A program made the position numbers and the translations under genes. The notes under the pieces were generated by a model. That model ran no database searches. It had not been told where the DNA came from and saw only the letters and a program-made list of their open reading frames with translations. DNA of 64,000 nucleotides, from contig NW_005201792.1 in assembly GCF_000372725.1 (NCBI RefSeq), forward strand, positions 914,668 to 978,667. The letters run 5' to 3'. Each line of letters opens with the position of its first letter. The stretch's first letter is position 1. Of the stretch, positions 19,600-30,189 are shown piece after piece. This stretch comes from Emiliania huxleyi CCMP1516. Lineage: Eukaryota; Haptophyta; Isochrysidales; Noelaerhabdaceae.

Positions 19600-20206
19600 C
19601 GTTAGAACGGTGTTGGCACGTTAACGGCTGTAATAGTTCATTATCGTATCCCTCGTGCTCAACGCCCTCCTCAATGTCGGCAATCGCCGCATCCACATCC
19701 TCCTCTTCCGCCTTTCGATACTTCTTGAGCGCATTCTTCAGCGGCGTCTTGCCACAGTTCTCGTACAGCTCCTCGAGCGCGTGTCGATGAATCCAGCGTC
19801 ATTGCTGTCCTCTTTGAAGGTGCCTCGCGTGAGGTAGCACATGGCCTTGTCGGCAGCAGCCAGCCTGTTGCGCCGCTTCTTTGCGATGAGTTGCTCGGGC
19901 TCGCAGAAGCGCATGCCGAGCACTGCCTCAATCTTGAAGCAGAATGTCGGCACGACCGCATCGTCCGCACCGCCACCTGCCAGCCGCGCCTGGCGCAGCG
20001 CCGATGCTGCCTTTTGGCACCGGTAGCGAGCGCACATGGTGCGGTGCGCGTACTTGAGCAGGCGGTGCGAGCCGCAGTTGGCGCAGGGGCCCTGGGAGTA
20101 GGGCGCGCGCGGCATTGACGCGGACCCAGGTATTTCTCGGGTATGCCCGGGGTTTTGCAGGTGTACCCGGGTTTTACCCGGAGGGTGTGCCAACACCGTT
20201 CTAACG
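19600..20206. mobile_element. Element with 20-bp perfect inverted repeats
   Basis: The sequence CGTTAGAACGGTGTTGGCAC at 19600-19619 is repeated perfectly inverted at 20187-20206. Related fragments (GCTAACGTTAG, GTGTTGGCAC) lie further out at 20265-20320, so the true outer end may be there. It carries a minus-strand gene (19620-20115). Just upstream of that gene are A-rich CCCGG repeats (ACCCGGGTTTTACCCGG) resembling those of the element at 9314-11043. No transposase is recognisable. Confidence 0.55.
19620..20115 (-). CDS. Unknown Cys-containing protein of the inverted-repeat element
   Basis: ATG 20115 opens MPRAPYSQGPCANCGSHRLL with a CxxC and further Cys (TMCARYRCQK), possibly a zinc site. 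A basic helical part follows (EPEQLIAKKRRNRLAAADKA). Near 19790 the frame changes and coding-like sequence continues with HALEELYENCGKTPLKNAL, KKYRKAEEEDVDAAIADIEE and GVEHEGYDNELLQPL. One frame change, or a tiny unspliced intron, is therefore present. The ending resembles that of the protein at 10241-10880. Function unknown. Confidence 0.4.
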
Positions 20207-20316
20207 GCGTGCTAACACTTGTTTTGAGACTGCCGTTAGACTGTGCTAACACCGACCTTTGCGCCAAGTGTTGGCACGATCTGTAGTCAGTGCTCCCCCT
20301 GAGGTGTGCTAACGTT

Positions 20317-21172
20317 AGAGCGGCCGTACACTGCTCGGTACCCCCCCTGCACAAATAAGCTCATGGCCGACCCCCCCCCCAGCAGCAGCGCTCTGCTGCT
20401 GGGGGGGTCGGGACCCCCCCCCCCAGCAGCAGCGCTCTGCTGCTGGGGGGGTCCGGACCCCCCCCCCCAGCAGGAGCGCTCTGCCTGTGGGGGGTGCTGG
20501 CATCTCTGTACAGACAGCAGCTGTAAGTAGCATGCGTTCCAGTGGCGAGAATTTATGGTCGGCATCAAAATCAGTGGTCTCACCGGCGGGCCCTCCTACT
20601 GCCAACCGGGAGGTGCGGGGCACGCCAGCCTCTCTTCTACGCCTCTCGTGCCTCGCGGCGCCTCTGCTTCAAGGGGGGAAGATACGGCTCTCGCAGCCCA
20701 TCATACGCCGTGGCACAGCGGGGAGCACAGCGGGCTGTACAAGATATTGTTCCCTATCTTCGCATGCTCATCGTTGGTGATATCCGCGCGAGGTCATACG
20801 CCACAGGCCAGCAATCACTCGATGATGAGACTACACTGATGTATAGGCGCGTGTGGTATTACAAGATAGACTCACATGGTCACAAGTGTTTAGTAAAACG
20901 CCAGCACTCGACAGCACGAAGGTGTATTGGGCTCGAAGGCGCGGTGAACACAACCGCCTCGAGCGTACCGCTCAAATACGAGCCGAGGGTGGAGGGGGGG
21001 GGGGCGGCGAAAAGGCGGGAGAGCGGGGTCCAGTGCGCTCTGCTGCTGGGGGGGTCGGGACCCCCCCCCCAGCAGCAGCGCTCTGCTGCTGGGGGGGTCA
21101 GACCCCCCCCCCCTAGCAGCAGGGATGAGCTTAGTTGTGCAGGGGGGGTACCGAGGAGTGTGCGGCCGCTCT
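20317..21172. mobile_element. Foldback element with 48-bp arms and GC-hairpin arrays
   Basis: The arms 20317-20364 and 21125-21172 are inverted copies with three differences in 48 bases (AGAGCGGCCG, then CTCGGTACCCCCCCTGCACA). Inside each arm lie two to three copies of a near-perfect palindrome, CCCCCCCAGCAGCAG followed by CGCTCTGCTGCTGGGGGGG, each able to form a very stable hairpin. The spacer (20560-21000) is ordinary sequence without a recognisable gene. The bases TTAG occur outside both arms and may be a short target duplication. Confidence 0.7.
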
Positions 21173-21434
21173 TAGTCCTACCACCAGCCCTGCACACGAC
21201 GACCACAGTCGTCCACATGTTCCCGGGGGACTGCAAGGATGCGGCCCCCCCCCGGAAAGATGGGCTCCTGACCATGTACAGCTAGTATTGAGCCGTGCTG
21301 TGTGCTTATCGTGCCGTGCCGTGTCGTGTGCCGCATGTTGCCACACGTCACGCGCCCCTCCTCACCCCCCGCACCGGCTCCCTGTCACCGGCGCGTGCCC
21401 GCCGTGCATCGCTCTTCAGAGGGGGGACTGCGAG

Positions 21435-21950
21435 ATGGTCGCCGTCTTTGGCAAGGTCAAGAAGCAGAAGGCGCCGCGTGCCGCAGGCGAGACGGCCGAG
21501 CTGCGGCAGATGGAGTCGCTGGAGGTGTGGGCCGCGTCGCTCAACACAAGGCGAAGCAGCTGGCCGCTGGCCGCGCAGATCGGCGCGAACAGTCGCTCGA
21601 GGGGCTCTACTGGCTGGCGGTGCTCAAGGGAAAGGCGCACACGCTGGCCAAGGACACGGTCGTCAACACCGACACCATCCGCGTGGGCTATCTCGTGGTC
21701 AAGGCGCAGCTAGTGGCTCAGGCTCGAGCAACGCGAGTGCGAGGGCAAGCTTCGCTCCTACACGCTACACGCTGCTCGCGGCCGAGACGCTCATCATCGT
21801 GAACCACATGGTGCGGCTGGCGGGCCTGCGCTTCTCGCCCGGCCCGGGCGGCCCTGCGGACCGCCAGCTGAGGAGCGCGCGAGAAGCTCTATTAAGTTCT
21901 TATAATTGGCCTACAGACGCACTACTCGCTCGAGGCGTGCTGCAGTGAAG
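21435..21950 (+). pseudogene. Decayed coding sequence of unknown family
   Basis: Coding-like peptide runs continue across all three frames: MVAVFGKVKKQKAPRAAGE, LEGLYWLAVLKGKAHTLAKD, VVNTDTIRVGYLVVKAQ and LLAAETLIIVNHMVRLAGLR. About three frame changes are needed to read it through, and no splice signals explain them, so it looks like a degenerated gene. It starts just after the foldback element. Family unknown. Confidence 0.35.
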
Positions 21951-22859
21951 ACCAGTCTTTTTGATTCTGTTTGGAGGTGTCGATTTACATGCAAAAATGT
22001 GTGTTAGAGAGCGTTAATATGGCAAAATTTTCTTCGGCTCCGGCGGGGCCGCTCGCCGCGGGGCTAGAGTGTAGAGAGTGACTTTTGTCGATGCTCGAGT
22101 GTCGATGTCGTCTAGAAGTGCTGCACCTTTTTCGAATGTCACCCAGAGTTACTGCCAGAGAGGGAATCTGAGGGAGGGTGTAGAGGATGTAGAGTGTAGA
22201 GCGCTGTAGCGAGTCTCGACATCTCGAGATCCTGAGCGCTGAGGGTGAGGCTGAGGCGCGTGAGAGCGGCTCGGGCTGAGGGTGAGGCGTGCTGACTGCT
22301 GTGAGTGCTGTCGAGGGATGTGAGGCGGTATGTGACTGTGGTGAAATAAATAAATAAAAACGGACACATCTACTGTGAGATTGGTAAAAAGGAACAGGTC
22401 CCCTCCCGACTCCACCGTGCGATCTTTGTGCAGGGTTCTTTGACTTTGTAATGTGGTGACTGGTGTGGACTGTGTTAATGATAATGTTTGGTCGTAAGTG
22501 GGAGAACACGTTCACGTAGAACGAAGTGTGTCCGTGCGGGTCCCCTGTCTCTTGCACAGCTGCGGACCCACACGCCACGCCCCTCGGACGCGGGCGCGGC
22601 AGCAAACGCCAACGACGAACGAGCAACGTGACGTTCGAATGTGTGTCCATCCACACGCGCGCTGATGTTCTTGGCTCGCGCCAGCGCGTCCACCACACAC
22701 CCCCCCTCTGCTCAACGTGCTCCGCGCGGTCGGCAGCCACACCCCACACATCTCCGTCTCTGCTGCCAGCGTACCCTTCCGGCCCTCGAGTTTCTTCGAC
22801 ACGCACACCGGTCACTCGATTGCGCACCCGCGCCCCGGCTGCCCTTGTGCAAACCTTGA
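21951..22859. other. Intergenic region with an AAATAAAAACGGACAC motif
   Basis: No convincing gene. Bases 22343-22370 read AATAAATAAATAAAAACGGACAC, a motif that recurs near 11108, 59014 and inverted at 11330-11357, so it is probably the tail of a dispersed element. CA/TG-rich low complexity follows. Confidence 0.5.
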
Positions 22860-23246
22860 TCATCCCCACGGTGACTGCGGGAAGATGTCGTTGATTCCTC
22901 GCGGCGGCTCGTGCGGCCAGAGAGGCGGCGCGTCGCCCGTGGACGGCTCACTCGGCATCTCGTAGCGCTGCCGCGCGCCTTCCGCCGCGGCGCCGGCGGC
23001 AGTGTGCTCCGTGAACCACGAGCGGACGTCCATCGAGGGGAAGCCGCACCGCGGAGTTCGAGCCGGCAGCTGGTTTCGTCGCGTCTGCGGCTCCTCCGGC
23101 GCGACGATGGCGCGGCGCGGCGCGGGCGGCAGCGCGGCGGCTTGTGGGACGGCTCGGGCGCGCGCACAGGGAGCCACTTCGAGGGACTCGGCAGAGTTGG
23201 CATACAGCGCTGCCCGCAGCCCCTCGACGCTGCGAGGGAGGCTCAT
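22860..23246 (-). CDS. Hypothetical protein, 128 codons
   Basis: From ATG 23246 the frame reads MSLPRSVEGLRAALYANSAE and continues with a natural composition, including GFPSMDVRSWFTEHTAAGAA and ending GINDIFPQSPWG. It is divergent from the F-box gene with about 235 bp between the start codons, so a shared promoter is likely. No domain is recognised. The end may be an exon boundary instead of the true C-terminus. Confidence 0.4.
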   Translation of the reverse strand: MSLPRSVEGLRAALYANSAESLEVAPCARARAVPQAAALPPAPRRAIVAPEEPQTRRNQLPARTPRCGFPSMDVRSWFTEHTAAGAAAEGARQRYEMPSEPSTGDAPPLWPHEPPRGINDIFPQSPWG

Positions 23247-23481
23247 AATCGTAGTTGGGCACCTGTTGCGGAGGACGGGGACGACCACACCCGAGGACGA
23301 CCACACAGCCGCCGCCAAGGAATTTCTTTTGCGGATCTGTTCATATTCTTCTCAATCTCTATCAACAAGCAAAAGAACAAGCAAGCGACGAACGGCTTCT
23401 TGTCCTCGGCCTGAGTGGGGTGCCCGCGCCGCCAACCAGGGTAGCCTGGAATTATGCGCTTCTCTCAATCCGCTCCCGGCC

Positions 23482-26400
23482 ATGCGAAATAGGCCGACGA
23501 CGACGGCCGTGCAGGCCGACGTTATGTCGGCCGCTGCTAACCAGCCGTCGCCGGCCGACTCGGCCCACACGGCGGCCGACGCTGCCTCGCCTCCTCCATC
23601 GGCCGACCCCGACTCGCCTTCACCGGACGACGACGAGAGCGGCGTCTGCTCGCTCCTCCTCTCGCTCCCGCCCGACCTCCTTCTCTTCACGCTGCTGCCT
23701 GAGCTTCCGGTGAGTGTCGTCCTCATCCTCCGCTGCTGCTGCAAGCCACTCCGGCAGGCCACGTCCGACGCGGAGCTCTGGGCGGTACTCGCGGCTCAGC
23801 GGTGGGTTGAGGTCCAGGCGTCGCGACACAGCCCCACGCCGAGGCGCGCGGCGGCTCCTGCGTCCGAGTGCGCCGCCGTGACGCCGCACGTTCTGAGCCC
23901 ATTCGCGAGCCTCGTCGACGTCGCCCTGCGCCTGGCGCCCATGCCTGCCGTCATGCGGCCATGCGTCGCAGACGAGGCAGAGGCCGGCGGCGGCACTCCG
24001 CACGCCGTCGTCGTCGGGCAGGACGGAGCCTCCCTCCGCTTCGGTCCCTCCCCGCGCCATCTCTGCGCCGTCGCCGACCGCGGCTTCCCGGTGGCGGGCG
24101 CGCGAGACGGCTGCTTAGAGGCGGCCGTCTCGGGGACCGTCCCATTCGCAACCGACGGGCGCGGCCTTGGGGCGCCGGGCAGGAGGGGCCCACCGTCCGT
24201 CTACCCCACACCCCACCTCTACCCCACCCCTCGCCCAGCCCTCGCCCACCTCTCACTGGCCAATCTCGCAGCCTCGGGTGCTCTCCTCGCGTCTCGCGCA
24301 CACCCTCCACCGGCCTCGTGCAACCGGCCCACTGCGCAGGTGGAGCCTCCGGACGACAGCCTACTTTGAGGTGCGCGTGACGAGGCAGGCGGCGGAGGGC
24401 GGCGTCGCCGTCGGACTGGCCGCGACGGGGCACTTCCCTCCGAACGGGGCTCGGCCCGGCGCGAGGCGGAGGCTGCCGTCGCGTCGGTGGCTCGTCTCGC
24501 AGCTCACGGCGTGTGGCGCCTCGCGTAGGGACCTGCGGCTCGGTGGCGCTGCACAGCGGCTCCGGACTGCTGCAGGCCGCGCTGCCACAGGGAGCCTACG
24601 CGGCCAGCTTCGCCGCGGCCGGCTTCCCGGTGCTGCGGACGCTGCCGCGCCCTGCCTCGCAGCCCAAGCACTCCCAGGGAGCCGCCGTCGCCAGGGCGGG
24701 CGATGTGGTCGGATGCGGCCTCGACTATCGCCTCGGCGTCGCCTTCTTCACGCTGAACGGCGCGCGCATTCTGCACGGCGAGGTGCGGCTGCCGATGCAG
24801 CTCGAGTGGCGTCCTCTCGTCGGCTCCTCGAGCGGCGGCGCCGCGATCCACCGCCTCTCTTGCTCGCGAGGCGGCGGGACACGTCCCCGACACGTCCACG
24901 ACGCGCCCCTCATAGGCGCCGCGTCCGCGCTCCTGCTCGAGGGGGGCGGGGCGGGCGGCGGCGGCGGCTACGCGTACGATTTGCTCGCGCGCGAGGAGGA
25001 CACGTGGACGTGTTGGTGCGACGGCGCTGCGACACGGGAGGGCAGCCGTGCCCGGGGCTGCCCGAGGAGGTGTCCACGCCGTGTCCGTCAGGTGCAACGA
25101 CTTTGCGATGCGGAAGCTTTTCGAGGAGGAGCACTGCGGCACCCTCGGCGACGAGGCGCAGCGAGGCTGGCCGTGGGACACGGGAGGATCCGCGTGGGAG
25201 AGCGCGCTGTACAAGCACTGCACGCCGTGGACGGCGCTGCTCCGCTCAAAGGCAGCGCAGCGCGCCGTCCACGCGACTCCTCCCCCGCCGCCTTCCGTGG
25301 CTCCGTGGAGGGACGGGAGCGGGTACCGCGGCGAGGAGGGCGAGGGTGGCGGCGGCGGCGGCGGGGAGAGGGCGGGAGCGTGCACCGAGCGGCTCTCTGC
25401 GCCTGCGTTGGTCGTGCTGACCGCGGGGGCGGGGCACTTGGACGTGCTCGCGGTGACTGCAGACGACGTCGAGGAGCCGTGCGCCGCGCGTGGAGGCGGA
25501 GGGGATGGGACGCGTCCACGACACGTCCACGACACGTCCCTGTAGGAGCTGTCCGGCTTCCTCTCCTCGGTCGGAATGCCCTCCTGGGTCGGCGCGAGCC
25601 TCGGCAGCCAAGGGTTGCGGCTACCGCTGCTGCAGTCGCTGCCGATGCTGCAGATCGTCGCGGCGGCCAAGCGCGCCGGCCTCGCCCTTGGCTTGCGTGA
25701 GCGGCTCAAGCACGCGGTCCGGTGCACGTTTGGCGTGCCGCTCGCGCCGCCGACGCTGCCGCGGTCGCCGCCGGCCGCCGAGCGAGCCCGCCGCCGCGTG
25801 TTTGCGCTGCCACGGCCCGTGTCGATGGTGGTGCTCCTCTCGCCCGGACTGCCTTGCCGGCTCGAGCCCAGCCTCTCCGCCGCGGCGGTGTGCTGGCGGC
25901 GAGCAGGCCGCGCCGCCGCCGGCTCGCGAAGCTTCTCGGTGCGTGCAGAGGGCCTTCAGCCCACGTCTGGCGCGTAGGGGACGTGGTCGTCGCCGTCGCG
26001 ACGTGCGAGGGCTGGCTCGAGCTGCTCGCGGGCGGCGGCGGCGGCGCCCGCCGTGGCGGCGGCCGTCGGTTCTGGGTGCTGCAGGAGGGGGCACGCGCCG
26101 GGCAGCCTGGCCCGCTGCTCCGCGCTCTCAGCGCCGGCGACGTCACTTCGGGAGGGCGGTGCATGGGCGCCGCGCGCTCTGACGCCGACTCGGCGCTGCT
26201 CGCGCGTAACCAGGCCCTCGCCGCGGTGAGGCAATGATATAATATATGTAATAATACAACGTATAATAATGTATAACCAGGCCCTCGCCGCGGCGAGGTC
26301 GTCGCCGCTCGTGGCCGCGGCCGCGCCATCGGCAGCTGCCTCCCAGGCAGAGGCTCTGCCGGCAGAGGCGCACCCGGGCCGCACCGGTTTTGCATTCGGG

Positions 26401-26895
26401 GAGGGCGGGGTTCGGGCCCACATCCTCTCTCCCCGCGAGCAGGCGCCGCGCTGGTCGACGCTCGAGGAGGGCGGGCAGCTGCGGCGCGAGCGCGAGCTGC
26501 AGATGCTGCTCTCGCTCGCGCAGCTCTCAGAGGCGCGCGAGGGGACATGTCGCACCCGTCTCTCGCCCGCCACGCCATCCCGCCTTCCACGCCTGACTCC
26601 ACGCTACACCACAATCCCGGGCTCGCTCCGCTCCCACCGCCACGACGAGTTCACAACGTGTCTGCAGGCGCCGAGCTGCCTCGAGGCGCTGCTCTCCGCC
26701 GGTGCGTCGGTCGAGACGTTGCGGTCTTCGTCGATCGAGGGCGTGCACGCGATCGCGCGGAGGGCGGGGCTGCCAGTCGGGCAGCGCGCACGCCTCACAA
26801 ACGCAGTCCGGTCGCACCTCCACCGCGAGCCAGCCGCACCGCAGGATCGGCAGGAGACGAAGAACGGGGATCGTTTGGAGTTGCGTGACGTGTAG
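23482..26895 (+). CDS. F-box/SPRY protein with SAM-like repeats
   Basis: A multi-exon gene; exons I can place are 23482-24158, 24340-24458, 24529-24861, 24916-about 25000, about 25092-25482, 25546-about 25935, about 25979-26225 and from 26281. Exon 1 has an F-box (LLSLPPDLLLFTLLPELPVS, then LILRCCCKPLRQATSDAELW). Exons 2-3 form a SPRY domain (TAYFEVRV, VAVGLAATGHF, RPGTCGSVALHSGSG, GDVVGCGLDYRLGVAFFTLNG). Later exons hold two helical SAM-like motifs of form AGL.LG.R.RL..AVR (near 25670 and 26770). F-box proteins link substrates to SCF ubiquitin ligases and SPRY domains bind partners, so a substrate adaptor is inferred. Most donors are GC. The last exons are uncertain. Confidence 0.7.
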
Positions 26896-27094
26896 TGTGT
26901 GTCTCTCTCGCACGCGTGTGGCCCCGTGTCGTCCCTCGGTCTCGCACGGTGTCGCGCCACTGTCGGCTGTCGGCTGTCGCCGTGAATTCCGTCTCTTACT
27001 CTTTCTTGCATCTTGGATCTTGCACAGCTGAATAGAGAATGCCAGAAGGAAGACCACGAGGACGACCCGAGTACGGCTTCACATGCACATGAAC

Positions 27095-27123
27095 ATGAAC
27101 ATGTGCATATGCACATTGTTCAT
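27095..27123. other. Near-perfect 29-bp palindrome
   Basis: ATGAACA-TGTGCATATGCACA-TTGTTCAT, with an extra ATGAAC copy in front. It lies between the end of the F-box gene and the permease, in a stretch (26896-27396) where I see no gene. It could be a dimeric protein-binding site or an RNA hairpin in either transcript end. Confidence 0.6.
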
Positions 27124-27396
27124 GTTGACCGTGTGGCGTGTCGCTCCTGGACCTGGTTGGTCTGAGCGTGTCTCCATCCCCAAGCCCAACGCCCTGGGCC
27201 TCCCCACGCTCCAACGCACGCATTTACCCACCTGATAAGTAGTGGGGCTCGGACCACCTTGACCGGCCCCATTCGGGAAAGGAGGAAGTGGCGGCTGGGG
27301 GGGGGGGGGGGAGTTGGGGTTTCCGTTACCTTCTCATGTGAGATGTGACGCCGCACGGGCATTGCAAAGAGCTTATCAACGGAGCTACCGCCCGGC

Positions 27397-28371
27397 GTGC
27401 CAAAAATGGTGGCGGCAGCCTTTCTCGACCGATGCTTCTGCGTGAGTGAGCGCGGCTCGAGCGTGGGCACGGAGGTGCGCGCGGGCATCACCACTTTCGT
27501 CACGATGGCCTATATCCTGGTGGTCAACCCCACCATCATGGCCACCGCGGGCCTCCCCTTCAAGGCTGCCGCGTTCGCCACCGCAGCGACGGCCATTGTG
27601 GGGTCCGGCTTCGTGAGCGTGTTTGCCAACCTGCCGTTCGGCCTAGCGCCCGGCATGGGTCTCAACGCCTACTTCGCCTACGGCGTCTGCATCGCGCGTG
27701 ACATCCCTGTCGGCGTCGCGCTGGCGATCATGTGTGGCGTCGGCCTCTCCTTTGGCATCCTCTCGGCGCTTGGCGCGTGCTCACTGCTGCAGCAGGTGAT
27801 GCCGAACAACCTGAAGTACGCAACCACGGTGGCCATTGGCGTCTTCCAGGCCTTCATCGGCTTCCGCATGGTCAACCTTGTGGTTGGCAACAAGGACACG
27901 CTCGTCACTCTCGGTGCAGCCTCCCCCCCATTTACCCCTCCTCAACTCAGCACGCCCTCCGGCTCCTCCGGTTCTTGGACTACAGCGGCGTGGGGCTTTG
28001 GGGGTGACGGGAGGCCGACTATTGAGACCGGGTCCTCCGAAGCAGCCGCAACGGCCGCGTCGTGAATCTCTCTTGCTGCGCACAATGCGCGCCCGAGCAT
28101 GCTCCCTGAAAGCGTGCCATCAGCAGCATCGTCCTTTTCCGCCCCCGCCCCTCTCTGCAATACACCTACGACACACGCCCCCTGGCAGGCGACATCCTCT
28201 CGACCGAGGTTGCGCTCTCTATCGGCGGCACCTTTCTCATTGGTGTGCTCGCTGTCAACCGAGTGCAGGCATACCGCGAGAGATGAGAGCGTGCACCCGA
28301 CGCCGCCGTGAGAGCGCCCGGGCGCCAGCGCCCACCATTTCACCGCCCACTGTTGGAGCCGCCGCCTTGTC

Positions 28372-28409
<38 letters not shown>

Positions 28410-29665
28410 CCCGGGATGCCGCCGCCGCGGCCCTCTTCACTCCAGCCGCCCCGCCGCGCCCGCTCTGCAGGGCGCGATGCTCATCGGAATCTGCGCGTCG
28501 TCATGCTTCAGCTGGCTGAGCGGGCTCCACCCGCTTCCAGAGAAGTTTGCAGAGGTCTGCACTGCCCCACCGCGACATGCCGTCTGCACTGCCCCTGAGC
28601 CGCGCCTCCTGGCCTCCGCGCTCGCCAGATGCCCTCCGCGCACAGCTTCTGGGACCAGCTCGACTTTGCTGGCTGCGCCGAGCGGTGGCAGGAGACGCTG
28701 CCGATCATGCTCGCGATGCTTTTCGTGTGCATTTTCGACACCGCCGGCGTGCAGTTCGGCGCGGGGTTGCAGGCGTGCTTTGTCCCGCACGCGGCCCCTC
28801 GAACCGCCGCCGCAACCCTCCCCACACTCGCACAGCACCCGATGCCAGCCCCTCACCCGGCGCCCCAAATCCCTCGTGCCCGCCCAGGCCGGCTTGGTCG
28901 ACGAGCAGACTGGTCAGTTGCCGGGGACGAGGGCTGCCTTCCTCGGCGCATCGCTCGCAACCGGCCTGGGTGGCATCCTCGGCACTTCGCCCGTCATCAT
29001 CCTCAACGAGACGTGTGCCTCTCCCCAGCCAACCTCCCTCCTCCGCCCGCAGCCCCGCAGCCCCGCACTCGAAGAGCCAGGAGCCCAGCGGCCCCTTCGC
29101 ACAACCTCACGGCGCGGCTTCCCCAACCACCTGCAGGTGCGCCGGAATCGCCGAGGGTGGTAAGACGGGCCTCACTGGCCTCGTGGTCGCCCTTCTCTTC
29201 CTCCTCAGCTTGCCGTTCCTGCCTATCTTCGCCGCCGTGCCACTGACCGCCACCGCGCCGTGCTGCATCATTGTGGGCGCCTTTATGATGGGACCCGCGG
29301 GGGCGATGGACTGGGACGACCTGCGCTTCTCTCTCCCCGCCTTCCTCACTATCACCGTTATGCCGATGACGTACTCCATTGCGAACGGCGTCGTGGCCGG
29401 GCTCGTCGCGCACTTCATCCTCAACGTCTTCAGCGTGAGCCTCATCGCCCTCTTCACGGGCCCGCCCCGGCGGCAGGTGTCCAACAAGCTGCTCTCCGAC
29501 CCGCTCGTCGCCGAAGGGCAGCCCATCCAGCCTCCTAAGCTGTCCCCGCACGCGCCACGCGTCCGGCTAGATGATCGGGTCGAGGCGGCGGAGCGGTTGA
29601 TTGAGAGGGCTGGGTCGTTCAATCGCTCGCCATCTGCCGGGCACTGGTCGCCTCCAGGCTTGTAG
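27397..29665 (+). CDS. AzgA-type purine (adenine/guanine) permease
   Basis: Polytopic membrane transporter of the AzgA branch of nucleobase permeases, which import adenine, guanine or hypoxanthine with protons. Exon 1 (27397-27913) has TEVRAGITTFVTMAYILVVN, GLAPGMGLNAYFAY and NLVVGNKD. Later exons are 28199-28268 (DILSTEVALSIGG), 28471-28554, 28629-28772 (LFVCIFDTAGVQFGAGLQ), 28888-29012 (LGGILGTSPVIILNETC) and 29137-29665 (AGIAEGGKTGLTGLV, FLTITVMPMTYSIANGVVAG). The stretch between exon 1 and 28199 should hold one more exon, which I could not place with confidence. Introns after 28268 and 28772 begin with GC. Length is about 520 residues, normal for the family. The start could also be ATG 27406. 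Confidence 0.85.
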
Positions 29666-30180
29666 CGAGCGGTGGAGGAGCATTGGGTTGGGGAGGGGAA
29701 GGGAGCAATGCAGAGCGCGCCTCGCGGCTCCGAGGTGGTGGTGCTTTGGCCACTGCCTTCGCGGTGTTCGTGAGAGGGTGGCGAGTAGCCATGTTGTGTG
29801 GGGATTGCCAGTGTCTGACGAGAGGCCGGGGTGCGGTGCCGAGTCCTATAGAGCTCGAGGAGGGGGTGCCTCTGACCGACTTCGGCCTCTTCGGGCCGCC
29901 GGCGGGCCGGCACCGCTCGGCCTCGGGCTCGCGCTAAATGACAAAAGAGCCGGGGGGCGCCGCGGCGCGACCCAGTGCCGGCACTAACTTGATTCCTAGA
30001 TCGGCGTCTCCCCCTCCCCCTATGTGCCGCCACCCCCCTCCAATCCGTAATTCCGTAAAATCGCGTGAAAAGCGCCCTAATCGAGCTGGGGAGCGGCCCC
30101 CAGCCGCCTGGGAGCGTGCCCCAGCTAGCGGGAGCGGTTAGACGTACTTTTCGGCGCGGTGAAGAAAGACTTGCGGCGAC
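29666..30180. other. Intergenic region
   Basis: Lies between the permease stop and the chromodomain gene. No coding potential is convincing. The sequence near 30040-30065 (AATCCGTAATTCCGTAAAA) is AT-richer and could serve as the downstream gene's leader. Confidence 0.4.
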
Positions 30181-30189
30181 GCGCCCGCC

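Noticed and set aside
24884-24915. A 33-base intron with GT at 24883 in the F-box gene
   Set aside because: Too short to be likely, and the GC donor at 24862 gives a phase-correct 54-base intron.
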